From: Cellulomonas sp. URHE0023
GTDB lineage: Bacteria > Actinomycetota > Actinomycetes > Actinomycetales > Cellulomonadaceae
DNA length: 64,000 nucleotides
Direction: 5' to 3'
Assembly: GCF_000688475.1 (NCBI RefSeq)
Contig: NZ_JIAN01000005.1
Coordinates: 124,001 to 188,000 of the forward strand
Under the pieces are notes generated by a model. The model was not told the DNA's origin. It made no database searches and was given only the letters and a program-made list of their open reading frames with translations. The translations under genes were made by a program, and so were the position numbers. Each line of letters opens with the position of its first letter. The first letter of the stretch is position 1. Positions 31,591 to 41,279 of this stretch are shown one piece after another.

Positions 31591-34500
31591 TCAGCCGCGG
31601 ACTCGCCCACGAGGTCGCCCAGGTCGAGCGTCGGCTCCTGCACGTCGCGACGGGGCTTGCGTCCAGCCCAGCCGGACTGCGTCCGCGCGGTGCTGTTGTC
31701 CCGACGATCGGCGCGATTGGTGCCCGCTCGTGCGGTGCGGTCGGCTCGACCGGGGAGGGAGACGTCGCGGGTGGTTGCTCCACGCAGCAGCGCGGTGATC
31801 TCGGACTCGTCGAGCAGGCGCTCCGGGTAGACGGTCGTCGCCGAGCCGACGTAGCAGAAGGCGGCGCGAACGCGATCGAGCGGGATGCCCGTCCACCGCG
31901 ACCACGCCAGCCGGTACACGGCTAGCTGCACCTCACGTGCGGCACGGCTCGCCGCATCCTTGGGTGGACTCCCCGTCTTCCAGTCGACGACGACCACACC
32001 GTCAGACCGGTCTGCCTCCGGATCCACGAAGACTGCGTCGATCCGCGAGCGCACCACGTATCCGTCGATCGGAGTCTCGACGTCGACCTCGATCGCGATC
32101 GGCGACCGGTGCGCCCACTCGGAGGTCTGGAAGGCCTCCTGCAGCGCCTGCACGTCCAGGTCCGTCGCCGCCGTGTCGTCGTCGGCGCCCGGCAGCGCGT
32201 CGACGTCCACCAGGGACGCAGCGCCGTACCAGCTCTCCACCCAGGCGTGGAACCGGGTGCCGCGCCGCGCCTGCGGGGACGGCTCGGCCGGGACGGGGCG
32301 GCGCAGGTGTCGAGCGAACTCCACGGGATCGCTCTCCAGTCGGACGAGCGCCGACGCGGACAGGTGCGAGGGCAGCTCGACCGAGCCCGCGGGCGTCCGG
32401 ACGCGCTCCTGCTCTGCCAGGAGCCGGGACGCCAGCAGGTCCCACGGGTGCGTGCCCGGTATCGCGTCGGTGTGCGCGGGCGCCTGGATCGCCGTCCGCA
32501 CCCAGTGCGCGGCCTGCTCGACGTGTGCGCGTCGCGTCGACCCCCCGTCGGTCGCGAAAGGGTCCGACGGCCAGGTCGCCGACAGGACGAGCGCGGCACG
32601 GGGGTTCTCCTCACCGTCGACCGGTGCGGGGTCCCATGCATCGAGCTCGACCATCCCTGCTTCCGCGAGCTCGTTCAGGAACGTCGAGACCTTTCGCGCG
32701 CGGGATCCTTCGCCCCACCATGCCGCGGTCAGGAACAGGTCCGTCCTGGCGCGGGTCAGGGCGACGTAGGCCAGCCGGCGCTCCTCGGCCACCTGGTGGT
32801 CCCCGGCGCGGAGCACGAAGTCCTTCCGACGCTCCTCGAGCTCCTTGGGGTCCGCCGCGCCCGCGTAGGCGAGGTCGGGGAGGTCGTGCCGGTCACCGCG
32901 CAGCGGGTAGGGCAGTGAGCCGAGCCCGGTCAGCCAGGCCGAGTCCTTCGGCCCGTCCTTGCCCTGCGTCGCGGTGGCGGGCAGACCACCGTCCACCAGA
33001 CCGGCGACCGCGACCACATCCCACTCCAGCCCCTTCGCCGCGTGCACCGTGATGAGCTGGACCGCATCGGGGTCGGGCTCCGAGACCGGCATGTCGAGCC
33101 CGTGCTCCTTGGCGTCGGCCGCCTCCAGCCAGGCGAGGAAACCGCCCAGGGTGGGATGGTCCGCGGACCGTGCGAACTCTGCGGCGACGTCGCGGAACGC
33201 GTCGAGCTGGGCTCGCGCTCGGCCCGGTGGGGTGCCGGCGCGGGCGGCGACCTCGATGTCCAGCCCGAGCAGGCGTTCCGCCTCCGCGACCAGCTCGGGC
33301 ACCGACAGGTACGTGTGCGAGCGCACGACCCTGAGCAGCCCGGCGAGCTCGACGAGCCGCGCCCGCCCTGTGGCGCTCAGGGTCCGACCGCTGCGGCTCG
33401 TCCAGCCGGACTCCGGCAGCTCGCCGATCGCGTCGAGCGCGTCCACGATGCTGCGCTCGTCCACGGCGTCCGCCTCGACGACCACGGCCTCACCCTGAGG
33501 CGACTCGACGTCGCTGACCGGCTGCGCCGCCGCCGCACTGTCGGACCGCCCGGACCGCTGCCGCGCCGAACCTGTGTACCGCGCGGCAAGCTCCCCGGCC
33601 CACGCAGCCAGGGCGTGCAGGTCAGCCGCACCAAGGGCGGTCCTGGCTCCCGTGAGCAGGCGCATGAGCGCGTCACCCCGAGAGGGGTCGTGCGCCGCCT
33701 GCAGCACCGCGACCAGGTCCACCACCTCGGGCGCGGACAGGAGGCCGCCGAGCCCGACGACCTCGACCGGCAGACCGCGGGACCGCAGCGCACGCCGCAG
33801 AGGTTCGAACTGCGAGCGCTTCCGGCACAGCACCGCCGCGCTGACCCGTCCCGAGCCGCCGACGGAGGGCTTCCACCGCTCCGCGACGAACGCCGCGACC
33901 GCGGTCGCCTCGTCCTCGATGGTCGCGGCCACGTACCCGTGCACGCGCCCCTCGCCGGCACCGGGGCGTGCGGAGAGCACCGGGACCTCGACCCTCGTGG
34001 CAGCCGCGCGAAGTGGGCCGGCGACGAGGTTGGCGGCCTCGAGGATGCGTGAGTCGTTGCGCCAGGAGGTCGACAGCTGGTGCACGTCCGCTCGTGTCCG
34101 GCTCCCGTCCGGGTGGACCTGCGGGAACTGCGCAGGGAAGCCCTCGAGCCCGCCGGCGCTGGCGCCGCGCCAGCCGTAGATCGACTGGTGCGGGTCGCCG
34201 ACGGCGGTCACCGGGTGACCGTCGGCGAAGAGGGCACCGAGCAGCGTCAGCTGGGCGTAGGACGTGTCCTGGTACTCGTCGAGAAGCACGACCCGGAACC
34301 GCGTCCGCTCCCCCGCGCCGACCTCCGGCACGTCGAGCGCGAGCCGTGCCGCGAGCGCGACCTGGTCCCCGAAGTCGATCGCGTCGGAGGCACGCTTGCG
34401 TCGCCGGTACTCGGCGACGAGGTCCAGCACGCGGACGCGTTCGCCCAGCGACCTGACCAGCCTCTTGACCTCGGCGTACGGCTCTCTCGGTGGCGTGCCC

Positions 34501-35180
34501 GCGGGAGTCGCCAGCAGCGCGTCGATGATGTCCTCGATCGCGGCGCGCGCAGCGGACGGGTCGAGAAGGTGCTCGTCGAGCGCACCGGAGAGAGTCAGCA
34601 CGGCCTCGGTCACGGTCGACGTCGCCGCGTCCGTGTCGAGGTCGTCGCTCCACGCCTCGACCACGTCGCTGGCCAGCTGCCACTGGGCGGCCTCACCGAG
34701 AAGGCGTGCGGACGGGTCGAGGCCCAGCCGCAGGGCGTGGTCGGCGACGAGTGAGGCCGCATAGGAGTTGTAGGTCGAGATCGTCGGCCGCGCGAGGCCC
34801 ACGAGAGCGTCGGCCGCGCCGGCTGAGGCCCCGTCCGCGAGCACGACGCCCTGGACAGCGGCTGCGCGAGCGAGCGTGCGCAGGCGCTTGCGCACCCGCT
34901 CCGCGAGCTCGCCGGCCGCCTTGCGGGTGAACGTCAGGCCGAGCACCTGGTCGGGCTGCACGACGCCGTTGGCCAGAAGCCAGACCACTCGGGCCGCCAT
35001 CGTCTCGGTCTTGCCGGACCCCGCACCGGCGACCACGAGGGACGGGGTCAGCGGAGCCTCGATGATGCGGCGCTGCTCGTCGGTCGGGGCGGGCTGTCCG
35101 ACGAGCTCGGCGATCCGCGAGGCCGACAGCAGCGGGGGCGCTCCGACCGGAGCCATCCGGTCCGTGATCGAGCTGGTCAT
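31584..35180 (-). CDS. adnB: AdnB-like helicase-nuclease
   Basis: 1198 aa. N-terminal UvrD-type motor: Walker A AGAGSGKTET (51-60), LTFTRKAAGELAERV, Walker B VVLLDEYQDTS, AVGDPHQSIYGWRGA, LITVHAAKGLEWDVV, AYVALTRARTDL. C-terminal RecB-like PD-(D/E)XK nuclease with VVVVDWKTG near 1110 and QLAVYRLAW. AdnAB resects double-strand breaks in mycobacteria; AdnB is the leading motor. The ATG at 35180 overlaps the adnA stop (ATGA), fixing the start and showing coupling. The frame continues to 37010 only as antisense-free reading through adnA. Confidence 0.95.
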   Translation of the reverse strand: MTSSITDRMAPVGAPPLLSASRIAELVGQPAPTDEQRRIIEAPLTPSLVVAGAGSGKTETMAARVVWLLANGVVQPDQVLGLTFTRKAAGELAERVRKRLRTLARAAAVQGVVLADGASAGAADALVGLARPTISTYNSYAASLVADHALRLGLDPSARLLGEAAQWQLASDVVEAWSDDLDTDAATSTVTEAVLTLSGALDEHLLDPSAARAAIEDIIDALLATPAGTPPREPYAEVKRLVRSLGERVRVLDLVAEYRRRKRASDAIDFGDQVALAARLALDVPEVGAGERTRFRVVLLDEYQDTSYAQLTLLGALFADGHPVTAVGDPHQSIYGWRGASAGGLEGFPAQFPQVHPDGSRTRADVHQLSTSWRNDSRILEAANLVAGPLRAAATRVEVPVLSARPGAGEGRVHGYVAATIEDEATAVAAFVAERWKPSVGGSGRVSAAVLCRKRSQFEPLRRALRSRGLPVEVVGLGGLLSAPEVVDLVAVLQAAHDPSRGDALMRLLTGARTALGAADLHALAAWAGELAARYTGSARQRSGRSDSAAAAQPVSDVESPQGEAVVVEADAVDERSIVDALDAIGELPESGWTSRSGRTLSATGRARLVELAGLLRVVRSHTYLSVPELVAEAERLLGLDIEVAARAGTPPGRARAQLDAFRDVAAEFARSADHPTLGGFLAWLEAADAKEHGLDMPVSEPDPDAVQLITVHAAKGLEWDVVAVAGLVDGGLPATATQGKDGPKDSAWLTGLGSLPYPLRGDRHDLPDLAYAGAADPKELEERRKDFVLRAGDHQVAEERRLAYVALTRARTDLFLTAAWWGEGSRARKVSTFLNELAEAGMVELDAWDPAPVDGEENPRAALVLSATWPSDPFATDGGSTRRAHVEQAAHWVRTAIQAPAHTDAIPGTHPWDLLASRLLAEQERVRTPAGSVELPSHLSASALVRLESDPVEFARHLRRPVPAEPSPQARRGTRFHAWVESWYGAASLVDVDALPGADDDTAATDLDVQALQEAFQTSEWAHRSPIAIEVDVETPIDGYVVRSRIDAVFVDPEADRSDGVVVVDWKTGSPPKDAASRAAREVQLAVYRLAWSRWTGIPLDRVRAAFCYVGSATTVYPERLLDESEITALLRGATTRDVSLPGRADRTARAGTNRADRRDNSTARTQSGWAGRKPRRDVQEPTLDLGDLVGESAADR

Positions 35181-38100
35181 GCGACCACCTGTCCACCTTC
35201 GCCGCGCACCGGGCAGGAGCGTCGGACGGGGCACCTGTCGCAGAGGTCGTTCGTGGTCGCCTCGAACGTGGACGCTGCCATCTTGTCCGCTACCTGGTCG
35301 ACGAGCACCCGTGCCCAGCTGGGCTCGTCGTCCTCGGGTCCGAGCGGCGGCTGCGCACGCGTGGTGGCCGACACGCCTGTCCCGAGGAAGACGAGCTGCG
35401 CTCCGGCGCTCGTCGCACCAGCGGGCAGGTCCGCGAACGAGCCGGCGTCGACCGCGAGCTGGTAGGCACCGAGCTGCGGGTTCTCGGCCGCCTTGGCCAC
35501 GCTCGGCGGGCTGGCACCCGTCTTGAGGTCGACCACACGCACGGTGCCGTCCTGCGCCTGCTCGATGCGGTCGACGCTGCCACGTAGCGACGCACGGTCC
35601 GTCTCGAGCGAGAACGCCCCCTCCACCAGCAGCGGCGCCCCGGCGGAGCTCAGGTAGCCGGCCAGCCGGTGCACCATCGCGTCCGCTCGCCGTCGCGTCG
35701 CCATCGCGGGCCATCCCGTCCCCAGCCCGAGCTCGCCCCACCGGCGATCGAGCGCCTCCGACAGCTCGGCCTCGGTCCCCTGCGGGTGCTCCTGCGCGAT
35801 CGCGTGCAGGAGGGTGCCGAGGTTCTGGCCGCCGCTCGCCGAGGCGGTGCCGCCGGCAGACTCGAGCGCCCAGCGCAGGGCGCAGCGCTGTGCGGTCTCC
35901 ACCTTCGAGGGCGACACCGGCACCCGCTCGTCGGCCGCCCACAGGGGCGAGTCGCTCGACGGCGCTGCCAGGCCGAGCCACGCCTCCGGGTCGGCACCGG
36001 CGACGCCGGCCGCGGCGAGCCGTGCCAGCGTCCGCACCGCGGCCGGGTCGGGCTCGACGCCGTCCAGCGTCGACTGCTCGAGGTGGGCGCGCAGCTGGGC
36101 GACGAGCCCACGCAGGTCGAGCGGGGAGGGCGCACTGGTCCGACGCGGGTCGACGTCGTCCTCGTTGGGCTCCACGAGCTCGATGAACAAGGACGGCTGG
36201 TGGTCGACGTCCTCGACGGCCGTGACGACGAGGGACGTCCTGGCGCGCGAGCACGCGACCGCGAACGTCCGCAGCTCGTCGGCGAGCACGGCCTGGCGGG
36301 CCTCGGCAGCCTCTCGCCCGGGGTCCGAGAAGGTACCGGCACGCCCGGACACGATGTCCACCAACGTCTGCGAACCCAGCAGCGAGTCGCGCAGGCGCAG
36401 GTCGGGCCAGGTGCCGTCCTGCACCCCGGCGACGACGACGACCTCCCACTCGCGTCCGGCCGCCCCGGCCGGAGTGAGGACCTGGACGGCCGCTCGTCGC
36501 GCCCGAGCGGCCAGCGAGTCGGACGGCAGGTCCTGCGCCTGCAACCAGTCGACGAACGCGGCGGGCGTCGAGCGTGGCATCCGGTCGACGAACGTCTCTG
36601 CGGCACGGAAGAGTGCGAGCACCGCGTCGAGGTCTCGGTCGGCCCGCTCGCCGGCGGCGCCCCCGGCGAGCGCTGACCTGCGCCACGTCTCTGCCTGCTC
36701 GGCGGCGTCCCACAGGGCCCACAGCACCGTCTGCGCGTCGGCGTCGGGACGCGCGACGGCCGCCCGGCCGGCGGCCAGGACACGTGCCAGTCGGACCACC
36801 GGCCGCGCCGCGAGGGGCAGCTCCTCCGGGGCCTGGCCGCTCAGCGCCTCGACGAGGAGCACGTCGCTCGCACGTCCGCCGCCGGCGGCGAGCTCGTGGG
36901 CGCGCAGCGCACGGCGCACGCGCCTCAGCCCCACGGCGTCCAGGCCCCCGAGCGGCGAGCACACGAGCCGGGCGGCGCTGCTGGCATCGAGCGGCACGGC
37001 GCCCACGCACACCCGCATGGCGTCGAGCAGAGGTGCGACAGCAGGCTCATCGCGCAACGGCACGTCGCTGCCCAGCACGCTGACCGGCACCGCGGCGCCC
37101 GCGAGCGCGCGCCGCAGGGCCGTGACCTGCGCACCGGTCGGCGCGATGACCGCCAGGTCGGCCCACGGAACGCCCTGCTCGATGTGTGCGGTGCGCAGCG
37201 TGTGGGCGATGTACGCAGCCTCCTGCGCGGTGCTCGGCAGGAGCGCCACGCGCGCTCCCGTGCCGCCCTGTCCGGCAGCGGTCGCAAGCCGGTGGCGAAC
37301 GACGCCGACGGTGCCGATGCGCTCGGTGACCCGCTCGACCACCTGCCGTATGGCGTCGTCGTGGCGCCACACCGTCGAGAGTGTCGTCGTGCGCGCCCCG
37401 AGCTCGCCCGGACCTGTTCCCGTGACGACGGCGCGGCCCACGAGCGACGGCGCGGCGCCCCGGAAGGTCTGCACCGCGGCGTCGGGATCTCCCAGGAGGA
37501 CGACTCGGGCGTCGTCGTCGGCGAGCGCGCGCACGAACCGTGCCGTGGCTGACGTGCTCTCCTGGTGGTCGTCCACCACGACGAGGCTCCAGCGAGGGCG
37601 GACGCCACCGGGGACCTCGTCCTCCCAGGCCAGGAGCGCTTGTGCCGCCTCGTCCACGACCACAGCGGGGTCGAGGCGCGCCCCGAGGTCCGGCGTGCCC
37701 GTGCGCAGCTCGACGACGTCCAGGTACTCCTCGTACAGACGCGCTGCGCTGACCCAGGCCGGCCGGCCGTACACCTGCCCGAGCTGCGCGAGGTCCGCCG
37801 GACGCACACCACGCTCGGCCGCCCGCATGAGCAGGTCGCGCAGCTCGTCCCGGAAGGGGCGCAGCTTCAGGACGTCCGGCCGGACCTCGGCGGGCCAGGC
37901 CAGCGGGACGCCCTCACCGGCCGCGTGCCCCGCCAGCAGCTCGCCCAGCATCAGGTCCTGCTCGGCCCCGGAGACGAGCGTGGGCGGCGGGTCGCCGAGG
38001 AGCGTCGCGCGTGCGCGCAGGACGGAGAACGCCGCGGCCGCCGCCGTCTGCACGAGCGGCCGCCCCGAGGTTGCCCGCAGGCGGGCCGAGAGCCGGTCGC

Positions 38101-38377
38101 GGAGGTCCGCCGCGGCGCGGCGGCTTGCGGCGATGACCAGCACCCCGTGCGGGTCCAGACCGGCGTCCACGGCCGCGACGACCGACTCGATCGCGACCGT
38201 CGTCTTGCCCGTCCCAGGGGCTCCGAGAACGAGGAGAGCCGGATCCGTGCCACGCGCGACGGCTGCGACCGCAGCGGCCTGGTCGGGGTCCAGCTGGACC
38301 AGCGACCCGGGGCCGGAGGACGGGACGTCTGCGAACGCCGGGCGCACGAGGCGCAGGGAGGGCGTCGCGGTGGTCAC
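35177..38377 (-). CDS. adnA: AdnA-like helicase-nuclease
   Basis: 1066 aa. Partner of AdnB (Rv3202c position). Intact Walker A LGAPGTGKTTVAIE near 55, VVVDDHQE in place of the DExx box, and AVQVLTPAGAAGREWEVVVVAG. C-terminal nuclease with VVDLKTG near 975 and a four-cysteine Fe-S signature: AQRCALRW plus CDRCPVRRSC near the end, as in AddB/AdnA-type nucleases. DExx reads DDHQ, suggesting altered ATP hydrolysis like an accessory motor. GTG start at 38377 with no clear SD; residues further upstream overlap the DUF3152 promoter region. Followed by adnB with a 4-bp overlap. Confidence 0.94.
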   Translation of the reverse strand: MTTATPSLRLVRPAFADVPSSGPGSLVQLDPDQAAAVAAVARGTDPALLVLGAPGTGKTTVAIESVVAAVDAGLDPHGVLVIAASRRAAADLRDRLSARLRATSGRPLVQTAAAAAFSVLRARATLLGDPPPTLVSGAEQDLMLGELLAGHAAGEGVPLAWPAEVRPDVLKLRPFRDELRDLLMRAAERGVRPADLAQLGQVYGRPAWVSAARLYEEYLDVVELRTGTPDLGARLDPAVVVDEAAQALLAWEDEVPGGVRPRWSLVVVDDHQESTSATARFVRALADDDARVVLLGDPDAAVQTFRGAAPSLVGRAVVTGTGPGELGARTTTLSTVWRHDDAIRQVVERVTERIGTVGVVRHRLATAAGQGGTGARVALLPSTAQEAAYIAHTLRTAHIEQGVPWADLAVIAPTGAQVTALRRALAGAAVPVSVLGSDVPLRDEPAVAPLLDAMRVCVGAVPLDASSAARLVCSPLGGLDAVGLRRVRRALRAHELAAGGGRASDVLLVEALSGQAPEELPLAARPVVRLARVLAAGRAAVARPDADAQTVLWALWDAAEQAETWRRSALAGGAAGERADRDLDAVLALFRAAETFVDRMPRSTPAAFVDWLQAQDLPSDSLAARARRAAVQVLTPAGAAGREWEVVVVAGVQDGTWPDLRLRDSLLGSQTLVDIVSGRAGTFSDPGREAAEARQAVLADELRTFAVACSRARTSLVVTAVEDVDHQPSLFIELVEPNEDDVDPRRTSAPSPLDLRGLVAQLRAHLEQSTLDGVEPDPAAVRTLARLAAAGVAGADPEAWLGLAAPSSDSPLWAADERVPVSPSKVETAQRCALRWALESAGGTASASGGQNLGTLLHAIAQEHPQGTEAELSEALDRRWGELGLGTGWPAMATRRRADAMVHRLAGYLSSAGAPLLVEGAFSLETDRASLRGSVDRIEQAQDGTVRVVDLKTGASPPSVAKAAENPQLGAYQLAVDAGSFADLPAGATSAGAQLVFLGTGVSATTRAQPPLGPEDDEPSWARVLVDQVADKMAASTFEATTNDLCDRCPVRRSCPVRGEGGQVVA

Positions 38378-38467
38378 GCAGACGAGTCCATCACGGCCCA
38401 CTGACAGGGTCGCGCACGACCCGCCACCGGCGCTCGATCGGGTCGGCGCCAGTCGCACGACCCGCGT

Positions 38468-39424
38468 CTACGGGAACGGCCAGGGATTCGGCTGGCAGGG
38501 TGCGGCCTTGTACGACTGCTGCTGCATGACGGCGGCGACCTGCCCCGCTCCGGCGCACTTCTCGTGCCCGTGCCCGAGGAGGTGCCCGACCTCGTGGTTC
38601 ACGAGGTACTGCCGGTACGCGGTCTTGTCGTTGGCGTACTCGGACGTCGCGTGGACCCACCGTCGCAGGTTGAGCACGGCACGGCCCCCGCGTCCGCACG
38701 AGACCTCACCGCCGGTCTCCAGCGGCGCGCACAGCTCGTCGACCGTCTGGGGCGACGCGAGCACCACACGGAGCTCCGCGTCGCCGTCGGTGCGGGCGAA
38801 CGACATCGAGCCGTCCCCGCCCCAGCTGCGGGGATCGTTGAGCGTGGCCATCACGGTCGCGGCGAACGCTGCTCCGTCCACCGCGAGCCCGTGCTCGACC
38901 TCGACACGGACGGTCCGCACGGGTCCCGTTCCCGGTCCGGGGTCGCTTCCGGGGACGACGACGAACGTGCCTCCGGCGACCTCGGGCACGTCGGGTGACA
39001 ACAAGCCCGACTCGACGTCTGCGGCGGTCAGACCCGCAGGCAGGGCCATGACGCTCGGCGCCGGCTCCACGACATCGGCCGCCGTGGGCGGGGCGACGAT
39101 CACGTCCGGCTCGTCGAACGGTCGGTTCGCGGAGGACCGGCTCTGCCGGGAGGTCCGGTCGATGGCGGACTCGTCCGCGCCGCCCGCGCCCGCCACGTCG
39201 GACGCGCTGACCGCCTGTCCGGCGGATCCCCCGAACAGGCCCGCCGTGCGTGGGTTCGTGGCCGCCGCGAACGCGCTGCCCATCCCGGCGACGAGCCCGA
39301 GGGTCACGGCCAGGGCCAGCGGTCCGCGCCGCCGCTGGGCTGCACGACGGCGCCGCGCACGGCGACTCCTGTGCACGGTCTCATCGGCGTTCCGGCTTGC
39401 GCCGCTCCTCGTCACGTCACACAT
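38468..39424 (-). CDS. DUF3152 zincin-fold protein
   Basis: 318 aa. N-terminal basic stretch (RRARRRRAAQRRR) then one hydrophobic segment (GPLALAVTLGLVAGMGSAFAAA) acting as signal anchor, a low-complexity linker, and a C-terminal DUF3152 domain with HEVGHLLGHGHEKC, a HExxHxxGHxH metzincin-like zinc site, followed by AAVMQQQS. Corresponds to Rv3207c. Probably an extracytoplasmic metalloprotease of unknown substrate. The ATG at 39424 has no SD; an alternative GTG is at 39415. Divergent from the tetR gene. Confidence 0.9.
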   Translation of the reverse strand: MCDVTRSGASRNADETVHRSRRARRRRAAQRRRGPLALAVTLGLVAGMGSAFAAATNPRTAGLFGGSAGQAVSASDVAGAGGADESAIDRTSRQSRSSANRPFDEPDVIVAPPTAADVVEPAPSVMALPAGLTAADVESGLLSPDVPEVAGGTFVVVPGSDPGPGTGPVRTVRVEVEHGLAVDGAAFAATVMATLNDPRSWGGDGSMSFARTDGDAELRVVLASPQTVDELCAPLETGGEVSCGRGGRAVLNLRRWVHATSEYANDKTAYRQYLVNHEVGHLLGHGHEKCAGAGQVAAVMQQQSYKAAPCQPNPWPFP

Positions 39425-39451
39425 CGTCGCATCGTTGACACATGGCGTCGC

Positions 39452-39457
39452 TACCAT
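39452..39457 (+). promoter_or_regulatory. -10 element, leaderless
   Basis: TACCAT 6 nt before the ATG at 39464, no SD. TTGACA at 39435 is only 11 bp away and is unlikely to be its -35. Confidence 0.55.
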
Positions 39458-39463
39458 CGCGGG

Positions 39464-40132
39464 ATGACGGCCGGGACTGACGACTCCACCCCTCGCCCGC
39501 GCAGCCCGCGGATGGCGCGCGACGAGCGGCGCGCGCAGGTGCTCCGCATCGCCCAGGAGCTGTTCTCCACCGAGGGCTTCCACCACGTCTCCATGGACGA
39601 CATCGCGGAGCGCGCACAGGTGAGCAAGCCGGTTCTGTACCGGCACTTCCCGTCCAAGCTCGACCTGTACCTCGCGGTCGTCGACCTGCGCGGTACCGAC
39701 CTGCTCGTCGCGGTCGACGCGGCGGTGGCGGGCATCGAGCAGGGACCTGTCCGGCGGGGCGACGGGCGCGACGTCATCGCGGCGATCGTGAAGGCGTACG
39801 TGATGTTCGTCGACGGCGCAGGAGAGGCGTCGGTGCTGCTCTTCGAGTCCGACGTCACGCACGACGCCGACGTGCGCGCCCGCGTCGAGCACGCGTCCTC
39901 GCAGGCGGCGCTGCGGATCACGACGGTGTTGTCCGAGGTCACGGCCCTGTCGCTCGAGGACGCCGGCCTTCTCGCGGTCTCGCTGATCTCGATGGCGCAG
40001 GGTGCGGCGACGCACCGGCTGCGCAAGCCGGACGACGTGGCGCCCGCACGCACCGTCGAGCTGGTCACGCAGCTGGCCTGGGGAGGGGTCTCGGCGCTCA
40101 TCCGGCCCGACTTCCTCTACGAGGACGCCTAG
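39464..40132 (+). CDS. TetR family transcriptional regulator
   Basis: 222 aa. HTH about residues 20-65 (RRAQVLRIAQELFSTEGFHHVSMDDIAERAQVSKPVLYRHFPSKLDLY, split here only by description: the recognition helix is VSKPVLYRHF). The ligand domain (DVIAAIVKAYVMFVDG, LLFESDVTHDADVRARV) is typical of the Rv3208-like group. Target is unknown; it may repress the divergent DUF3152 gene. Leaderless start at 39464. Confidence 0.93.
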   Translation: MTAGTDDSTPRPRSPRMARDERRAQVLRIAQELFSTEGFHHVSMDDIAERAQVSKPVLYRHFPSKLDLYLAVVDLRGTDLLVAVDAAVAGIEQGPVRRGDGRDVIAAIVKAYVMFVDGAGEASVLLFESDVTHDADVRARVEHASSQAALRITTVLSEVTALSLEDAGLLAVSLISMAQGAATHRLRKPDDVAPARTVELVTQLAWGGVSALIRPDFLYEDA

Positions 40133-40135
40133 GAT
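40130..40135 (+). promoter_or_regulatory. -10 element upstream of DUF3107
   Basis: TAGGAT, overlapping the tetR stop, lies 6 nt before an ATG at 40142 that is in frame with the DUF3107 gene. It gives either a leaderless 100-residue form or a 72-nt leader to the SD-preceded ATG at 40214. Confidence 0.5.
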
Positions 40136-40213
40136 CGGACGATGTGCCCCGGCAGACCGCCGGTCTGGCGTGGACAAAGCTTGAGTACCGACAGTTCGAG
40201 AAGGACGGTAGAG

Positions 40214-40444
40214 ATGACGGTGGAGATCACCATCGGCGTGCAGAACTCGCCCCGCGAGATCAGCCTGGAGTCGGACCAGACGCCCGACGAGATCGGTGCC
40301 GCCGTCGCGGCCGCTCTCAGCGGTCGGCCGACGCTCGAGCTCACCGACGTCCGCGGTCGCCGGGTCATCGTGCCGGTCGCGAGCCTCGGCTACGTCGAGA
40401 TCGGCTCGGAGACCAAGGGACGCGTCGGCTTCGGCAACATCTGA
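40214..40444 (+). CDS. DUF3107 family protein
   Basis: 76 aa, beginning MTVEITIGVQNSPREI and containing EIGAAVAAALSG and VIVPVASLGYVEIGSE, the full DUF3107 (Rv3208A/TB9.4-like) pattern. AAGGA is 9 nt before the ATG. A longer leaderless form from 40142 adds 24 residues with no family similarity. Function unknown. Followed by a shared terminator with the convergent ferritin-like gene. Confidence 0.93.
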   Translation: MTVEITIGVQNSPREISLESDQTPDEIGAAVAAALSGRPTLELTDVRGRRVIVPVASLGYVEIGSETKGRVGFGNI

Positions 40445-40482
40445 CGGTCCCGGTTCTCGGCACCGCACGCACGCCACGAACA

Positions 40483-40514
40483 ACGAGCCCCGGACGGCGA
40501 CGTCCGGGGCTCGT
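40483..40514. terminator. bidirectional terminator
   Basis: 14-bp perfect stem ACGAGCCCCGGACG/CGTCCGGGGCTCGT with a GCGA tetraloop between convergent DUF3107 and ferritin-like genes. Confidence 0.88.
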
Positions 40515-40544
40515 GCGCGTTCGTGGGTCGTCGCGCAGGACGGG

Positions 40545-41279
40545 TCAGGCGGTCAGCCCGAGCCGCGCCATGCGTCGGGTGTGCTGAGCGGTGAGCTCCC
40601 CGAACAGCTTGGTCGGCGAACCGTCCGCAGGGACGTCGTCGGCCGATGCCCGGCTGGACCCCAGCGCGACGAGCCGCACGAGAGCCGGTCGCTGCACGAG
40701 GAGTCGCTGCACCACCCCGAGCGCCTCGCCCACGAGCCGGCGACCCCACAGGGCGAGGCGCGCCGTGAGGACGCCGTCTGCGGACCCGGCGGCGTCGAGC
40801 TCCGCGACGGCCAGCTCGGCGTGCGAGGCGTCGTCGAGGACCTCCAGGACGATCACGCGCGACTCCTCGTCGAGACCCTCGGCGGCGAGCCGGCAGAAGT
40901 CGTCCGCGACGCCGTACCCGACGTACGACTTGAGCAGCCGCTCCCACCAGGTGCTGGGTGGCGTGCGGGCGTCGAAGTCGTCGAGCACATGGTCGTACTG
41001 CCGCACGGCCTCCACGGGGTCGCCGCCGATGTCGGCGATCCGGGCAAGGATCCGGTCGCGGCGGCCGACCGCGCCCACGGCGAACCGGCTCAGCTCGAGG
41101 CGCTGCTCGATGGTCGGAGCGAGGGCGGCGTCCGCCGCGAGGCGCCCGAACGCGACGTGCTCGAGCTGCGCGACGAGCCCGAGGAGCTCGACCGCGTCGG
41201 CGAGCTCCAGGGCGCTGTTCCTGTCGCCGTGACCGACGGCTCGTCCGGCACTCTCAGGTCGCGAAGGGATCGTGGTCAT
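40545..41279 (-). CDS. ferritin-like fold protein (Rv3210c-type)
   Basis: 244 aa, all-helical. ELADAVELLGLVAQLEHVAFGRLAADAAL, QYDHVLDDFDARTPPSTWWERLLKSYVGYG and VLDDASHAELAVAEL carry E-x..H and Asp/His residues of a ferritin-like di-iron bundle; the family includes tRNA-hydroxylase-like proteins but this subgroup is uncharacterised. The ATG at 41279 is preceded by TACGAT 6 nt upstream with no SD, so leaderless; the frame upstream to 41414 is not homologous. Confidence 0.85.
   Translation of the reverse strand: MTTIPSRPESAGRAVGHGDRNSALELADAVELLGLVAQLEHVAFGRLAADAALAPTIEQRLELSRFAVGAVGRRDRILARIADIGGDPVEAVRQYDHVLDDFDARTPPSTWWERLLKSYVGYGVADDFCRLAAEGLDEESRVIVLEVLDDASHAELAVAELDAAGSADGVLTARLALWGRRLVGEALGVVQRLLVQRPALVRLVALGSSRASADDVPADGSPTKLFGELTAQHTRRMARLGLTA

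Noticed and set aside
35181-37010. 1808-residue frame for adnB
   Set aside because: The extension runs through adnA on the same strand in another frame and has no helicase similarity; the ATGA junction fixes the start at 35180.
39435-39440. TTGACA as -35 of tetR
   Set aside because: Spacing to TACCAT is 11 bp, too short; TANNNT alone explains a leaderless start.
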